A stretch of 64,000 bases of DNA from Paraplanobispora siamensis (lineage in GTDB: Bacteria > Actinomycetota > Actinomycetes > Streptosporangiales > Streptosporangiaceae), in the NCBI RefSeq assembly GCF_016863175.1, contig NZ_BOOJ01000045.1, forward strand, positions 1 through 64,000, written 5' to 3'. Under the pieces are notes generated by a model. It was not told where the DNA came from and did not search any database. It saw nothing but the letters and a program-made list of their open reading frames with translations. Below, in pieces: positions 17,574-27,858 of the stretch (positions are counted from its first letter, which is position 1; each line of letters opens with the position of its first letter). Position numbers and translations under genes: made by a program.

Positions 17574-18896
17574 ATGACGGAGGCGGAACCGCTGACGGAT
17601 GAGGAGGCACCGGGGATGACGGAGCCGGGGATGACGGAGCCGGTGATGCGCGTGGCGTTCGTGCTGGGGACCAGCGCGGGCGGGGTCGGGCGGCATGTGG
17701 CGATGCTGGCCGGCGGGCTGGTCCGGCGAGGGCACCGGGTGGTGGTGGCCGGGCCGCAGAGCACCGAGGAGAGCTTCGGGTTCACCCGGCTCGGCGCCCG
17801 GTTCCTGCCGGTGTCCATCTCAGACCGGCCGCGTCCCGGCGGTGACCTGCGGGCGGTGCGCGCTCTGCGGGGACTGCGCTCTGCGGACGCCGTACACGCC
17901 CACGGGCTGCGGGCCGGAGCGCTGGCCGCGCTGGCCCTGGCCGGGACCGGGACCGGCCTGGTGGTGACGCTGCACAACGCCGCCACGGCGGGCGGGGCCG
18001 TGGGCGCGATCTACGGCGTCCTGGAGCGGATCGTCGCCCGCCGCGCCGACCGGGTCCTGGTGGTCTCCCCCGACCTGGGTGAGCGCATGACCGCCCTGGG
18101 GGCCCGGCACGTCGAGCCCGCCGTCGTACCCGCGCCCCCGCTGCCCCCCTCGGGGCGGGAGCCGTGGGAGGTCCGGGCGGAGCTCGGCGCCGGTGACCGG
18201 CCGATCCTGCTGACCGTGGCCAGGCTCGCCCAGCAGAAGGGACTGGAGACGCTCCTCGACGTGGCGGCCGCCGTCGCCTCCGGCCCGGCGCCCGGGCGTC
18301 TGATTGCGGAGGACGCCGCCTCCGGGACACCCGCGCACCCGCATGCGCAGGACGCCGCCTCCGGGACGCCCGTGCACAGGGAACCGGGAGACCTCGTCTC
18401 CGGGACCTCTGCGGAACCGGACCTGCGGAGCCCGGGGGACGGAAAGGACGGTCCCGGGACGGGGGCGCTGTTCCTCGTGGCGGGGGAGGGGCCGCTGCGG
18501 GACGAGCTGCAGCGGCGGATCGACGCCCAGGGGCTGCCGGTCCGGCTGCTGGGCAACCGGGACGACGTCGGGGACCTGCTCGGGGCGGCGCGGGCGCTGG
18601 TGGTGCCGAGCCGTTGGGAGGGACAGCCGCTGAGCGTCCAGGAGGCGCTGCGCGCGGGGATCCCGGTGATCGCCACCGCCGTCGGGGGGATCCCGCCGAT
18701 GGTGGGCCGCGCCGGGACGCTGGTGCCGTACGGCGACGCCGCCGCCATGAGCGAAGCGGTCCGCCAGGTGCTCGCCGACGACGGGTTCGCCCGGCGCCTG
18801 TCGGAGGAGGCCGCGCGCCGGGGCCGCGAGCTGCCCGGCGAGCCGGAGGCCCTGGAGGCCGTGCTGGCCGTCTACACCGGACTCCGGTCCTCCTGA
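17574..18896 (+). CDS. GT4-family glycosyltransferase
   Basis: 440 residues with a GT-B fold. The N-domain shows LGTSAGGVGRHVAMLAGGL and HAHGLRAGALA; the C-domain shows ILLTVARLAQQKGLETLLD, LFLVAGEGPLRDEL and the sugar-nucleotide motif EGQPLSVQEALRAGIPVIAT. ATG 17574 follows GGGGAGGAG. A low-complexity insertion at about 241-299 carries three 13-residue units built on DAASGTP. It ends the steA-to-murJ run, so an envelope glycolipid substrate is likely; donor and acceptor are unknown. Confidence 0.88.
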   Translation: MTEAEPLTDEEAPGMTEPGMTEPVMRVAFVLGTSAGGVGRHVAMLAGGLVRRGHRVVVAGPQSTEESFGFTRLGARFLPVSISDRPRPGGDLRAVRALRGLRSADAVHAHGLRAGALAALALAGTGTGLVVTLHNAATAGGAVGAIYGVLERIVARRADRVLVVSPDLGERMTALGARHVEPAVVPAPPLPPSGREPWEVRAELGAGDRPILLTVARLAQQKGLETLLDVAAAVASGPAPGRLIAEDAASGTPAHPHAQDAASGTPVHREPGDLVSGTSAEPDLRSPGDGKDGPGTGALFLVAGEGPLRDELQRRIDAQGLPVRLLGNRDDVGDLLGAARALVVPSRWEGQPLSVQEALRAGIPVIATAVGGIPPMVGRAGTLVPYGDAAAMSEAVRQVLADDGFARRLSEEAARRGRELPGEPEALEAVLAVYTGLRSS

Positions 18897-18937
18897 GAAG
18901 ACCTGCGCCACCCGCCCGTGCCGGGCGTGGGCTTCTC
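18895..18937 (+). terminator. Candidate terminator after GT4 gene
   Basis: An imperfect hairpin has outer arms GAGAAG (18895-18900) and CTTCTC (18932-18937) and an inner 6-bp CGCCCG/CGGGCG stem with a TGC loop. It separates the envelope operon from terC. Confidence 0.4.
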
Positions 18938-19038
18938 TGAGGAGGACCGTGCCGCCCGTCTGCGCCGGGGGCCGGCGTTCCCGAGGGGCAGGGGCGGTCC
19001 GAGCTGGGGGGAAGAATCCGGCGGCGGGGGCGGTTGAA

Positions 19039-19068
19039 TTAGGTGCCGCCGAGTCAGGTCCCTATACT
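19039..19068 (+). promoter_or_regulatory. Promoter of the terC riboswitch transcript
   Basis: A TATACT -10 hexamer at 19063-19068 stands 18 bp after a weak -35 (TTAGGT, 19039-19044). Predicted transcription starts about 19075, immediately before the riboswitch aptamer, as expected for a riboswitch leader. Confidence 0.6.
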
Positions 19069-19078
19069 GGCTTGGTTA

Positions 19079-19215
19079 GGGGGGGAGTATCCCTTCGCGG
19101 CAGTCTCGTCATCACGGTGTCGCCTCAATCCACGAGGCCCCCGGGGCTGTCGGTCCGCGCATGATTTTCGCTGGGCGGGAGAGACCTCCGGCAATCAGCC
19201 ATGCGCGCCGGAGGG
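19079..19215 (+). promoter_or_regulatory. yybP-ykoY manganese riboswitch with ribosome-site switch
   Basis: The leader has family landmarks: GGGGGGGAGTA at 19079-19089, a GTCATCACGG loop near 19109 and GAGACC at 19181-19186. The seven-G run leaves GGGGG to pair with CCTCC (19185-19189), closing the aptamer through one G-U pair. The same CCTCCGGC (19185-19192) is perfectly complementary to GCCGGAGG (19207-19214), which contains the terC Shine-Dalgarno. The two pairings exclude each other, predicting translation ON when Mn2+ stabilises the aptamer. The family regulates TerC/MntP exporters elsewhere. Confidence 0.82.
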
Positions 19216-19226
19216 TTTATACCACT

Positions 19227-20219
19227 ATGACTGTACCCGTGTGGGCCTGGATCGCCGTCATCGGCGGTCTTCTCGTGATTCTCGCCTTAGACCTGTGGAT
19301 CGTCGACCGAGGCGAGCCCAGGGAGTTCTCCCTGCGGCAGGCGGGTTTCTGGGTCGGTTTCTACGTCACCCTCGCCATCATCTTCGGCGTCGTGCTCTGG
19401 GCGACCGCGGGACCGACGCCGGCGGGTGAGTTCTTCGCCGGCTACATCACCGAGTACAGCCTCAGCGTCGACAACCTCTTCGTCTTCTACATCATCATGA
19501 CCCGCTTCGCGGTGCCCAAGATCCATCAGCACAAGGTGCTGCTGATCGGCATCCTGATGGCGCTGGTCATGCGTGGCATCTTCATCGCGGCCGGAGCCGC
19601 GGCCCTGGCGAACTTCGGCTGGCTGTTCTACATCTTCGGCGCTTTCCTGCTCTACACCGCGGTGCAGCTGGTCCGCCAGCACGGCCACGACGAGGAGGAG
19701 TTCACCGAGAACGCGGTGCTGCGCTGGGCCCGCAGGGCGCTGCCGCACACCGACGACTACGTGGGTTCCAAGATCTTCGTCAAGATCGACGGCAAGCGCC
19801 TGGTCACCCCGATGCTGATCGTCATGGTCGCCATCGGCACCACCGACCTGCTGTTCGCGCTCGACTCGATTCCGGCGATCTTCGGTCTCACCACCGACGC
19901 GTTCATCGTCTTCACCGCCAACGCGTTCGCCCTGATGGGCCTGCGCCAGCTGTACTTCCTGCTGGGCGGGCTGCTGCAGCGCCTGGTCTACCTCAGCTAC
20001 GGACTCGCGTTCATCCTCGGTTTCATCGGGGTTAAGCTGATCCTTGAGGCGCTCCACTCCAGCGGCGTCTCGTGGGCACCCGAGGTGCCGATCTCGCTGT
20101 CGCTGTCGGTCATCGGCGTCACCATGGTGGTCACCACCGTGGCGAGCCTCGCCAAGTCCCGGCGTGACGTCCGCAAAGGCAACGAAATCCCCACCTCCCC
20201 GAAGGCCAAGCAGGGCTAG
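19227..20219 (+). CDS. TerC family membrane protein (probable Mn2+ exporter)
   Basis: 330 residues with eight or nine membrane spans. TerC hallmarks include a LDLWIVDRGEPREFS region, the EYSLSVDNLFVF motif with membrane acidic residues, and TTDLLFALDSIPAIFGLT. TerC/Alx/YceF proteins export Mn2+ or supply metal to secreted enzymes. ATG 19227 is 11 nt after GGAGGG; this ribosome site is the 3' arm of the riboswitch hairpin, so expression is probably metal-controlled at translation. Monocistronic by layout. Confidence 0.93.
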   Translation: MTVPVWAWIAVIGGLLVILALDLWIVDRGEPREFSLRQAGFWVGFYVTLAIIFGVVLWATAGPTPAGEFFAGYITEYSLSVDNLFVFYIIMTRFAVPKIHQHKVLLIGILMALVMRGIFIAAGAAALANFGWLFYIFGAFLLYTAVQLVRQHGHDEEEFTENAVLRWARRALPHTDDYVGSKIFVKIDGKRLVTPMLIVMVAIGTTDLLFALDSIPAIFGLTTDAFIVFTANAFALMGLRQLYFLLGGLLQRLVYLSYGLAFILGFIGVKLILEALHSSGVSWAPEVPISLSLSVIGVTMVVTTVASLAKSRRDVRKGNEIPTSPKAKQG

Positions 20220-20347
20220 CGGAATGGCGGGGGAGACGGTTTGCTTGTCTCGTCGCGACCTAAAAGGGCTGAGAGATCGGTAGCATCCTCCCCCAGAGCG
20301 GGTAGACATACCGGTCTAACGCCGCAAGACATCACAAAAGGTTCCCT

Positions 20348-20995
20348 GTGTCCCACGATTCAGCAAGCCAGCAGCCAGGCCGCGTACGGCTGGCGCGTGG
20401 CGTCTCTCCGTGGTTGCTCCCGACAGTGGTGGCGGCCGCCGCGACCTCTCTGCTCACCCGCCGTGACCGCCGCTGGGCGCTGGCGGCGGCCCCGCTGACC
20501 GCCCTCACCGGCGGCATGCTCTGGTTCTTCCGCGACCCCGAGCGCACTCCCGGCGCCGCCCGGATCCTGTCGCCCGCCGACGGGGTGGTGCAGAGCATCG
20601 ACCCGTGGCCCGACGGCCGCACCCGGGTGGCCATCTTCATGAGCCCGCTCAACGTGCACGTCAACCGCGCGCCGATGGCTGGCACCGTCACCTCGGTGGA
20701 GCACGTGCCCGGCGGGTTCGTGCCCGCCTTCAACAAGGACAGCGACCAGAACGAGCGGGTCGTGTGGCATCTGGACACCGCGCTCGGCGACCTCGAGTTC
20801 GTCCAGATCGCCGGCGCGGTCGCCCGCCGCATCGTGCCCTATCTCCAGGCCGGAGCCAAGGTCGCCAGGGCCGAGCGCGTCGGGCTGATCAGGTTCGGCT
20901 CGCGAGTGGACGTCTATCTGCCCGAGGGCATCGCTCCGGCGGTGTCGGTGGGGCAGAAGACCGTCGCGGGGGTGACCGGCCTTGACCACGGCTGA
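20348..20995 (+). CDS. psd: Phosphatidylserine decarboxylase (short type)
   Basis: 215 residues, the short (Psd-A) proenzyme that makes phosphatidylethanolamine. An N-terminal hydrophobic anchor (LLPTVVAAAATSLL and the following stretch) precedes the core with LSPADGVVQSI, MSPLNVHVNRAP and the self-cleavage site FGSRVDVYLP, where the Gly-Ser bond yields the pyruvoyl cofactor. GTG 20348 follows AAAAGG. The coding end overlaps pssA by 14 bp; the two enzymes act consecutively. Confidence 0.93.
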   Translation: MSHDSASQQPGRVRLARGVSPWLLPTVVAAAATSLLTRRDRRWALAAAPLTALTGGMLWFFRDPERTPGAARILSPADGVVQSIDPWPDGRTRVAIFMSPLNVHVNRAPMAGTVTSVEHVPGGFVPAFNKDSDQNERVVWHLDTALGDLEFVQIAGAVARRIVPYLQAGAKVARAERVGLIRFGSRVDVYLPEGIAPAVSVGQKTVAGVTGLDHG

Positions 20996-21809
20996 CGCGA
21001 GCTGGTCGATGGACGAGGCGGACGACGAGCCACGGGGGCCCGTCGGCAAGGCCTTCCGGCTCTCGGCCGCCGACTCCCTGTCGCTGGGAAACGCGCTGTG
21101 CGGCTTCCTGGCCGTGTGCGTCCTGGCCTGGTCGGCCATCACGTCGCTCCAGCAGACCGGCAAGTTCTCCGCCGACCCGCGCTTCTTCGGCACCGCGGTG
21201 GTCCTGCTGCTGCTCGGCGCGACCTGCGACCTGTTCGACGGCCTGGTGGCCCGCCGCTTCCGCGCCTCGGCCATGGGCGCCGAGCTCGACAACCTCGCCG
21301 ACGTGATCAGCTTCGGCTTCGCACCCGCCTTCATGGTGGTCATCTGGGCGGGCTTCAACCCGCGGGTGCCGTTCGTCATGGTGATGATCGCCGCGGCGTC
21401 GGTGCTGCTGGCCGGCGTCATCCGCCTGGCGCGCTTCGCCTGCGTCAAGACCAAGAGCGGTGACTTCATGGGCCTGCCCATCCCGATGGGCGCCATGACC
21501 GTGGTCTCGATCGTGCTGCTGTTCCCGCCCTCGGTCTGGGCGGTGCTGCCCATCTTCGGCGTCGCCTACCTCATGGTGAGCCGGATCGAATATCCCAAGC
21601 CCAAGGGCAACCTGGCCGCCGCCGTACTGGCGTGGATGATGATCAACGTGGCCTGCCTGACCATCTGGGCCGCGGGGCTGGCCGGTGGTGACAACCTCAT
21701 CAAGGTCGGCGCCGTCATGCAGGTGGCGATCGTGGCGACCATCCCGCTGCGCGTGCTGATGTTCAAGCGTGAGAAGCGCAAGGAGCGCAAAGAGGCCGAG
21801 CGCGTCTGA
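20982..21809 (+). CDS. pssA: CDP-diacylglycerol--serine O-phosphatidyltransferase
   Basis: 275 residues; makes phosphatidylserine, the substrate of the preceding decarboxylase. The CDP-alcohol phosphotransferase motif is present as DGLVARRFRASAMG followed by AELDNLADVISF, with the conserved aspartates. About seven membrane spans; the C-terminus is Lys/Arg-rich. The TTG at 20982 lies behind GGGGGTGA and overlaps psd; ATG 21009 is an alternative. Confidence 0.92.
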   Translation: MTTADASWSMDEADDEPRGPVGKAFRLSAADSLSLGNALCGFLAVCVLAWSAITSLQQTGKFSADPRFFGTAVVLLLLGATCDLFDGLVARRFRASAMGAELDNLADVISFGFAPAFMVVIWAGFNPRVPFVMVMIAAASVLLAGVIRLARFACVKTKSGDFMGLPIPMGAMTVVSIVLLFPPSVWAVLPIFGVAYLMVSRIEYPKPKGNLAAAVLAWMMINVACLTIWAAGLAGGDNLIKVGAVMQVAIVATIPLRVLMFKREKRKERKEAERV

Positions 21810-21825
21810 CCCCGGGCCCCGGGGT
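21809..21825 (+). terminator. Candidate terminator at the pssA stop
   Basis: A 7-bp ACCCCGG/CCGGGGT stem with a GCC loop begins on the pssA stop codon. Confidence 0.4.
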
Positions 21826-21881
21826 GAAGAGGACCCCGGGGCCGCGTGGCGCCGGTCGCGCGGTGGCGCCGATCGTTCGGG

Positions 21882-21919
21882 GACGCCGGTCCGTGCGGGG
21901 GACGCCGGTCCGTGCGGGG
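21882..21919. repeat. 19-bp perfect tandem duplication
   Basis: Two identical adjacent 19-bp units (21882-21900, 21901-21919) lie between pssA and the convergent MBL gene. Confidence 0.8.
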
Positions 21920-21922
21920 GAG

Positions 21923-22564
21923 TTACCAGCCCCGCTCGCGCCAGGCCGGCAGGGACGGGCGCTCGGCGCCGAGCGTGGTGTCCTTGCCGTGGCCCGGATA
22001 GACCCAGGTCTCGTCGGGGAAGCGGTCGAAGATCCGCTCGGACACGTCGGTGAACAGCTGGGTGAAGCGGGCCGGGTCCTTCTCGGTGTTGCCGACGCCG
22101 CCGGGGAACAGCGAGTCGCCGGTGAACAGGTGGCCGTTGTAGTGCAGGGCGATCGAGCCCGGCGTGTGCCCGCGCAGGTGGATGACCTCGAGGTCCACCA
22201 CGCCGACGGTGACCTTGTCGCCGTGCTCGACCTCCAGCGAGACCGGGACGGGCAGGGCCGGGGCGTCCAGCGGGTGGGCGATCACCAGGGCGCCGGTGGC
22301 CCGGGCGACCTCCTCCAGGGCCTGCCAGTGGTCGCCGTGCTGGTGGGTGGTGACGATCCGGCCGATCGGCATGTCGCCGATGAGCTCCAGCAGCCGGTCG
22401 GCCTCGGCGGCGGCGTCGATCAGCAGCCCGTCGCCGGTGTCGTTGCACCGGACCAGATAGGCGTTGTTGTCGAACGGCCCGACCGCCAGCTTCGAGATCG
22501 TGATGGCGGGCAGCTCGCGCACGTCGGCGGGGCCGCCGACCTGCACGTCGCCGGTATACGTCAT
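21923..22564 (-). CDS. MBL-fold hydrolase (glyoxalase II-like)
   Basis: 213 residues. The zinc motif TTHQHGDHW is near residue 74, followed by the HLRGHTPGSIALHY histidine, LFTGDSLFPGGVG aspartate and VYPGHGKDT histidine, the full glyoxalase II-like metal set. ATG 22564 follows GGAGGAG. ATGA overlap with the upstream mycothiol-family gene suggests a thioester substrate derived from mycothiol (inference). Confidence 0.88.
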   Translation of the reverse strand: MTYTGDVQVGGPADVRELPAITISKLAVGPFDNNAYLVRCNDTGDGLLIDAAAEADRLLELIGDMPIGRIVTTHQHGDHWQALEEVARATGALVIAHPLDAPALPVPVSLEVEHGDKVTVGVVDLEVIHLRGHTPGSIALHYNGHLFTGDSLFPGGVGNTEKDPARFTQLFTDVSERIFDRFPDETWVYPGHGKDTTLGAERPSLPAWRERGW

Positions 22565-23364
22565 GGGTACTCCTCCGGAGGTGTCGCGGGAAGGCCGGGG
22601 ACGGCGGACGCGGTCAGCCACGGCGGCGCCGCGGGAAGCGGCCCGGCTGTGGGCTGGTTGCCCGTGGCCCCCTCCCGCATCACCCTAAGGCCGCCCCCTG
22701 CCGTACGGCCCGTCACCCAGCCCAGCAGCGTGCGGGCGTCGCCCTGGATCACCGGCCCGCTGCCGAGGTCGCGCCAGATCTGGCGGTGCTTGTCGCCGTC
22801 CTTGACCTCCTCGACCACGATCTCGCTGACCGTGCTGAGCTCGCGGGGCCAGCACACCAGCGCGTCGTGCAGCTCCCGCCGGACGAACTGCTCGGGCCAG
22901 TCGGAGCACCCGTAACCCGCGTCGAGGTCCACGTGGTGGATCTCGGTCTCGCGCAGCCGGCGGACCGGCAGGTACCAGGCGGGGTGCGGCGGCGGCCGTA
23001 CCCCGCTGACCGTCGCCGACCACGCTTCGGGGGGCAGGGAGCGGAAGGCCACGGCCAGCCGCGCCGCGCTCTCCTCCAGGTCGGCGAGCTGCTCCTTGGC
23101 GGGCCGGGCGGCTCCGGCGGCGATCTCGGCGTCCCGGACCTCGACGCTGGGGTACTGGGGGGTCTCGATGCCCGTCCTGGCCCACTCCACGAGGTTCACG
23201 AGGCTGTCGGCGTTGCGGGCGATGTGCGTGATCACATGGCCCCGGGTCCAGCCGGGCAGCCGGGAGGGCTCGGCCACGGCGGCGTCGGACAGCCGGGCCA
23301 CGGTGGACAGGAGCCTGTCGGTCGAGGCGGCGAGTTCGGACTGGAGGGTTCGTAGGACATCCAT
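22561..23364 (-). CDS. Mycothiol-dependent maleylpyruvate isomerase family protein
   Basis: 267 residues with the DinB-like four-helix MDMPI-N domain; the LPGWTRGHVITHIARNADS segment supplies metal-ligand histidines and ETEIHHVDLDAG the third. The C-terminal part resembles the SCP2-like MDMPI-C domain. Family members use mycothiol for isomerisation or detoxification. ATG 23364 follows GTGAGG; a GTG two codons upstream is possible. It overlaps the downstream MBL gene by four bases. Confidence 0.85.
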   Translation of the reverse strand: MDVLRTLQSELAASTDRLLSTVARLSDAAVAEPSRLPGWTRGHVITHIARNADSLVNLVEWARTGIETPQYPSVEVRDAEIAAGAARPAKEQLADLEESAARLAVAFRSLPPEAWSATVSGVRPPPHPAWYLPVRRLRETEIHHVDLDAGYGCSDWPEQFVRRELHDALVCWPRELSTVSEIVVEEVKDGDKHRQIWRDLGSGPVIQGDARTLLGWVTGRTAGGGLRVMREGATGNQPTAGPLPAAPPWLTASAVPGLPATPPEEYP

Positions 23365-23587
23365 CCTCACACTTCACCATTTTCCGCTGGAGCCGTACCA
23401 GGGCGTGCGTCATACCAGCGGGTGCGTGGTAACGGGGCATAAAGGGATATTTCAACCTGTTGATACGGGAGAGACCCGCCGCACTCCGGAGAAGGTCGTA
23501 ATCTGGGGTGGCCGGGAGACCCCGTCCCGCGCGGGGTGGCGGGCGCCGTCCCCGGGCGCCGTTCCAGCCGGATCGCCGGAACGGAAA

Positions 23588-23610
23588 TTGTCGGACCCCC
23601 TCGCTAGTCT
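23588..23610 (+). promoter_or_regulatory. PafBC-type (RecA-independent) damage promoter of uvrA
   Basis: TTGTCGGAC at 23588-23596, an exact 8-nt spacer, then TAGTCT at 23605-23610. This matches the mycobacterial TTGTCRGTG-N8-TANNNT consensus at 7 of 9 upstream positions and all fixed -10 positions. Predicted transcription start is about 38 nt before the uvrA GTG. Confidence 0.65.
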
Positions 23611-23654
23611 TCCCGCGACCGCTCTCAACCCTCTACAAAGACGTCGGGACTGCC

Positions 23655-26495
<2,841 letters not shown>

Positions 26496-26508
26496 GCCCG
26501 GATTCGGG

Positions 26509-26547
26509 ACCGGGCTCCCGCGTCAATACCCTTGGCGGGAGCCCGGT
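26509..26547 (+). terminator. uvrA terminator
   Basis: A perfect 13-bp inverted repeat (26509-26521 with 26535-26547, 13-nt loop) ends in TTT, just after the uvrA stop. Confidence 0.75.
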
Positions 26548-26577
26548 TTCACGGGGGACGTTGCGAGAAGGGCCGCA

Positions 26578-27000
26578 ATGAGCAGGAGTGATGGTTTCGC
26601 CATGCCCACACGCAGGCACGTGATCGGCGCCGCGGGGGCCGTCGTGTGCGGCGCGGCGCTGGCGGGGTGCGCCGGAGAGCAGGGCCCGGCCGTGGTGCCG
26701 CCGGGCATCAAGGGCAAGGTCATCGCGAAGACCTCGGACATCCCGGTGGGCGGCGGCAAGGTGATCCACGAGTGGAAGATCGTCATCGCCCAGCCGACCT
26801 CGGGGGTGTTCAAGGCGTTCAGCGCCAGCTGCCCGCACCAGGGCTGCGCGGTCGCCCGCCCGGCCGACGGGGTCATCCGCTGCCCCTGCCACGGCAGCGA
26901 GTTCGACGCCACCTCCGGAAAGTGCCTCAAGGGCCCGGCGGAGGCCCCTCTGGCGGAGTTCGCACTGAAAGTGCAGGGTGACGGCATCGTAATGGTCTGA
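26578..27000 (+). CDS. Rieske [2Fe-2S] lipoprotein, copy 1
   Basis: 140 residues. A twin-arginine-like signal (TRRHVIGAAGAVVCGAALAG) ends in the lipobox LAGC. The Rieske motifs are CPHQGC and CPCHGSEFD, providing the Cys2His2 cluster ligands, followed by GPAEAPLAEFALKV. Exported, lipid-anchored electron carrier by inference; the redox partner is not adjacent. ATG 26578 follows AGAAGGG; ATG 26602 would shorten the signal. Related to, but clearly diverged from, the next gene. Confidence 0.9.
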   Translation: MSRSDGFAMPTRRHVIGAAGAVVCGAALAGCAGEQGPAVVPPGIKGKVIAKTSDIPVGGGKVIHEWKIVIAQPTSGVFKAFSASCPHQGCAVARPADGVIRCPCHGSEFDATSGKCLKGPAEAPLAEFALKVQGDGIVMV

Positions 27001-27148
27001 CCAGAAAGAACACTTTCCCGGTCATGATGTTCCTCCCGGGCGCGGTGAAGGCGTAAATCTTCACAGTCTTCTGACATTCGGTACGGCATGCTGAACCGTC
27101 ATCGGGACGCCAGCCGTACCGACAGAAGAGATACCTGGGAGGGTGACC

Positions 27149-27622
27149 ATGACAGAGACGACACGTCGTGCGGTGATGCTGGGCGCTGGAGGCGTCGGCC
27201 TGACGGCCGTGCTCACCGCATGCTCCGGATACGGCCAGCCGACCGCCGACCAGGCGACCACCGAGGCGAGCGAGTCCGCCGCCCCCTCCGCCGCGCCGGA
27301 GGAGACCGGGGCGGGCTCCGGCGGGGACTCCGCGCCCAAGGGCTTCACCACGACCGCCGACATCCCCGAGGGCGGCGGCAAGGTCTTCAAGGCCGAGAAG
27401 GTCGTGGTGACCCAGCCCAAGGCCGGCGAGTTCAAGTGCTTCAGCTCGGTCTGCACCCACCAGGGATGCGACGTCGAGGGAGTCGAGGGCGGCACGATCA
27501 ACTGTCCGTGCCACGGCAGCAAGTTCAACATCACCGACGGCTCCGTCGCCAACGGGCCCGCCAACCAGCCCCTTGAGGAGAAGACCATCAAGGTCGACGG
27601 CGACTCGATCTCGCTGGCGTAG
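27149..27622 (+). CDS. Rieske [2Fe-2S] lipoprotein, copy 2
   Basis: 157 residues. Tat-type signal (TTRRAVMLGAGGVGLTAVLT) with a cysteine at TACSG as likely lipid site; a Ser/Ala/Glu-rich linker of about 35 residues; then a Rieske domain with CTHQGC and CPCHGSKFN. ATG 27149 is 5 nt after GGGAGGG. The linker is absent from copy 1, so the cluster would sit further from the membrane. Tandem origin by duplication is likely. Confidence 0.9.
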   Translation: MTETTRRAVMLGAGGVGLTAVLTACSGYGQPTADQATTEASESAAPSAAPEETGAGSGGDSAPKGFTTTADIPEGGGKVFKAEKVVVTQPKAGEFKCFSSVCTHQGCDVEGVEGGTINCPCHGSKFNITDGSVANGPANQPLEEKTIKVDGDSISLA

Positions 27623-27773
27623 GGATGTCTGGCAAATGCTGCCCGTTGCAGCGCGGATCCAGGTTTGTCAGACCTGACTCAGGGGCGTGCGTGGTGGATC
27701 CCCTCCGGGGTGGGGGATTCACCCGATGCCCGGCGCACGGTCCGGGACGCGGGGTCCGGTCCGGTGCGCCGGG

Positions 27774-27821
27774 CAGTCCGCCCGCCCGCGGCGATGGCAG
27801 TCCGCCCGCCCGCGGTGATGG
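27774..27821. repeat. 24-bp tandem duplication
   Basis: Two 24-bp units (27774-27797, 27798-27821) differing at one base lie just upstream of the uvrC promoter motif. Confidence 0.75.
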
Positions 27822-27829
27822 CGGGGATC

Positions 27830-27852
27830 CTGTCGGCGGGGGCCGATAGGCT
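27830..27852 (+). promoter_or_regulatory. PafBC-type promoter of leaderless uvrC
   Basis: CTGTCGGCG (27830-27838), an 8-nt spacer and TAGGCT (27847-27852) match TTGTCRGTG-N8-TANNNT at 7 of 9 upstream positions. The uvrC GTG begins only 6 nt after the -10 box and has no Shine-Dalgarno, so the transcript probably starts at or beside the start codon. Confidence 0.6.
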
Positions 27853-27858
27853 TCATAT

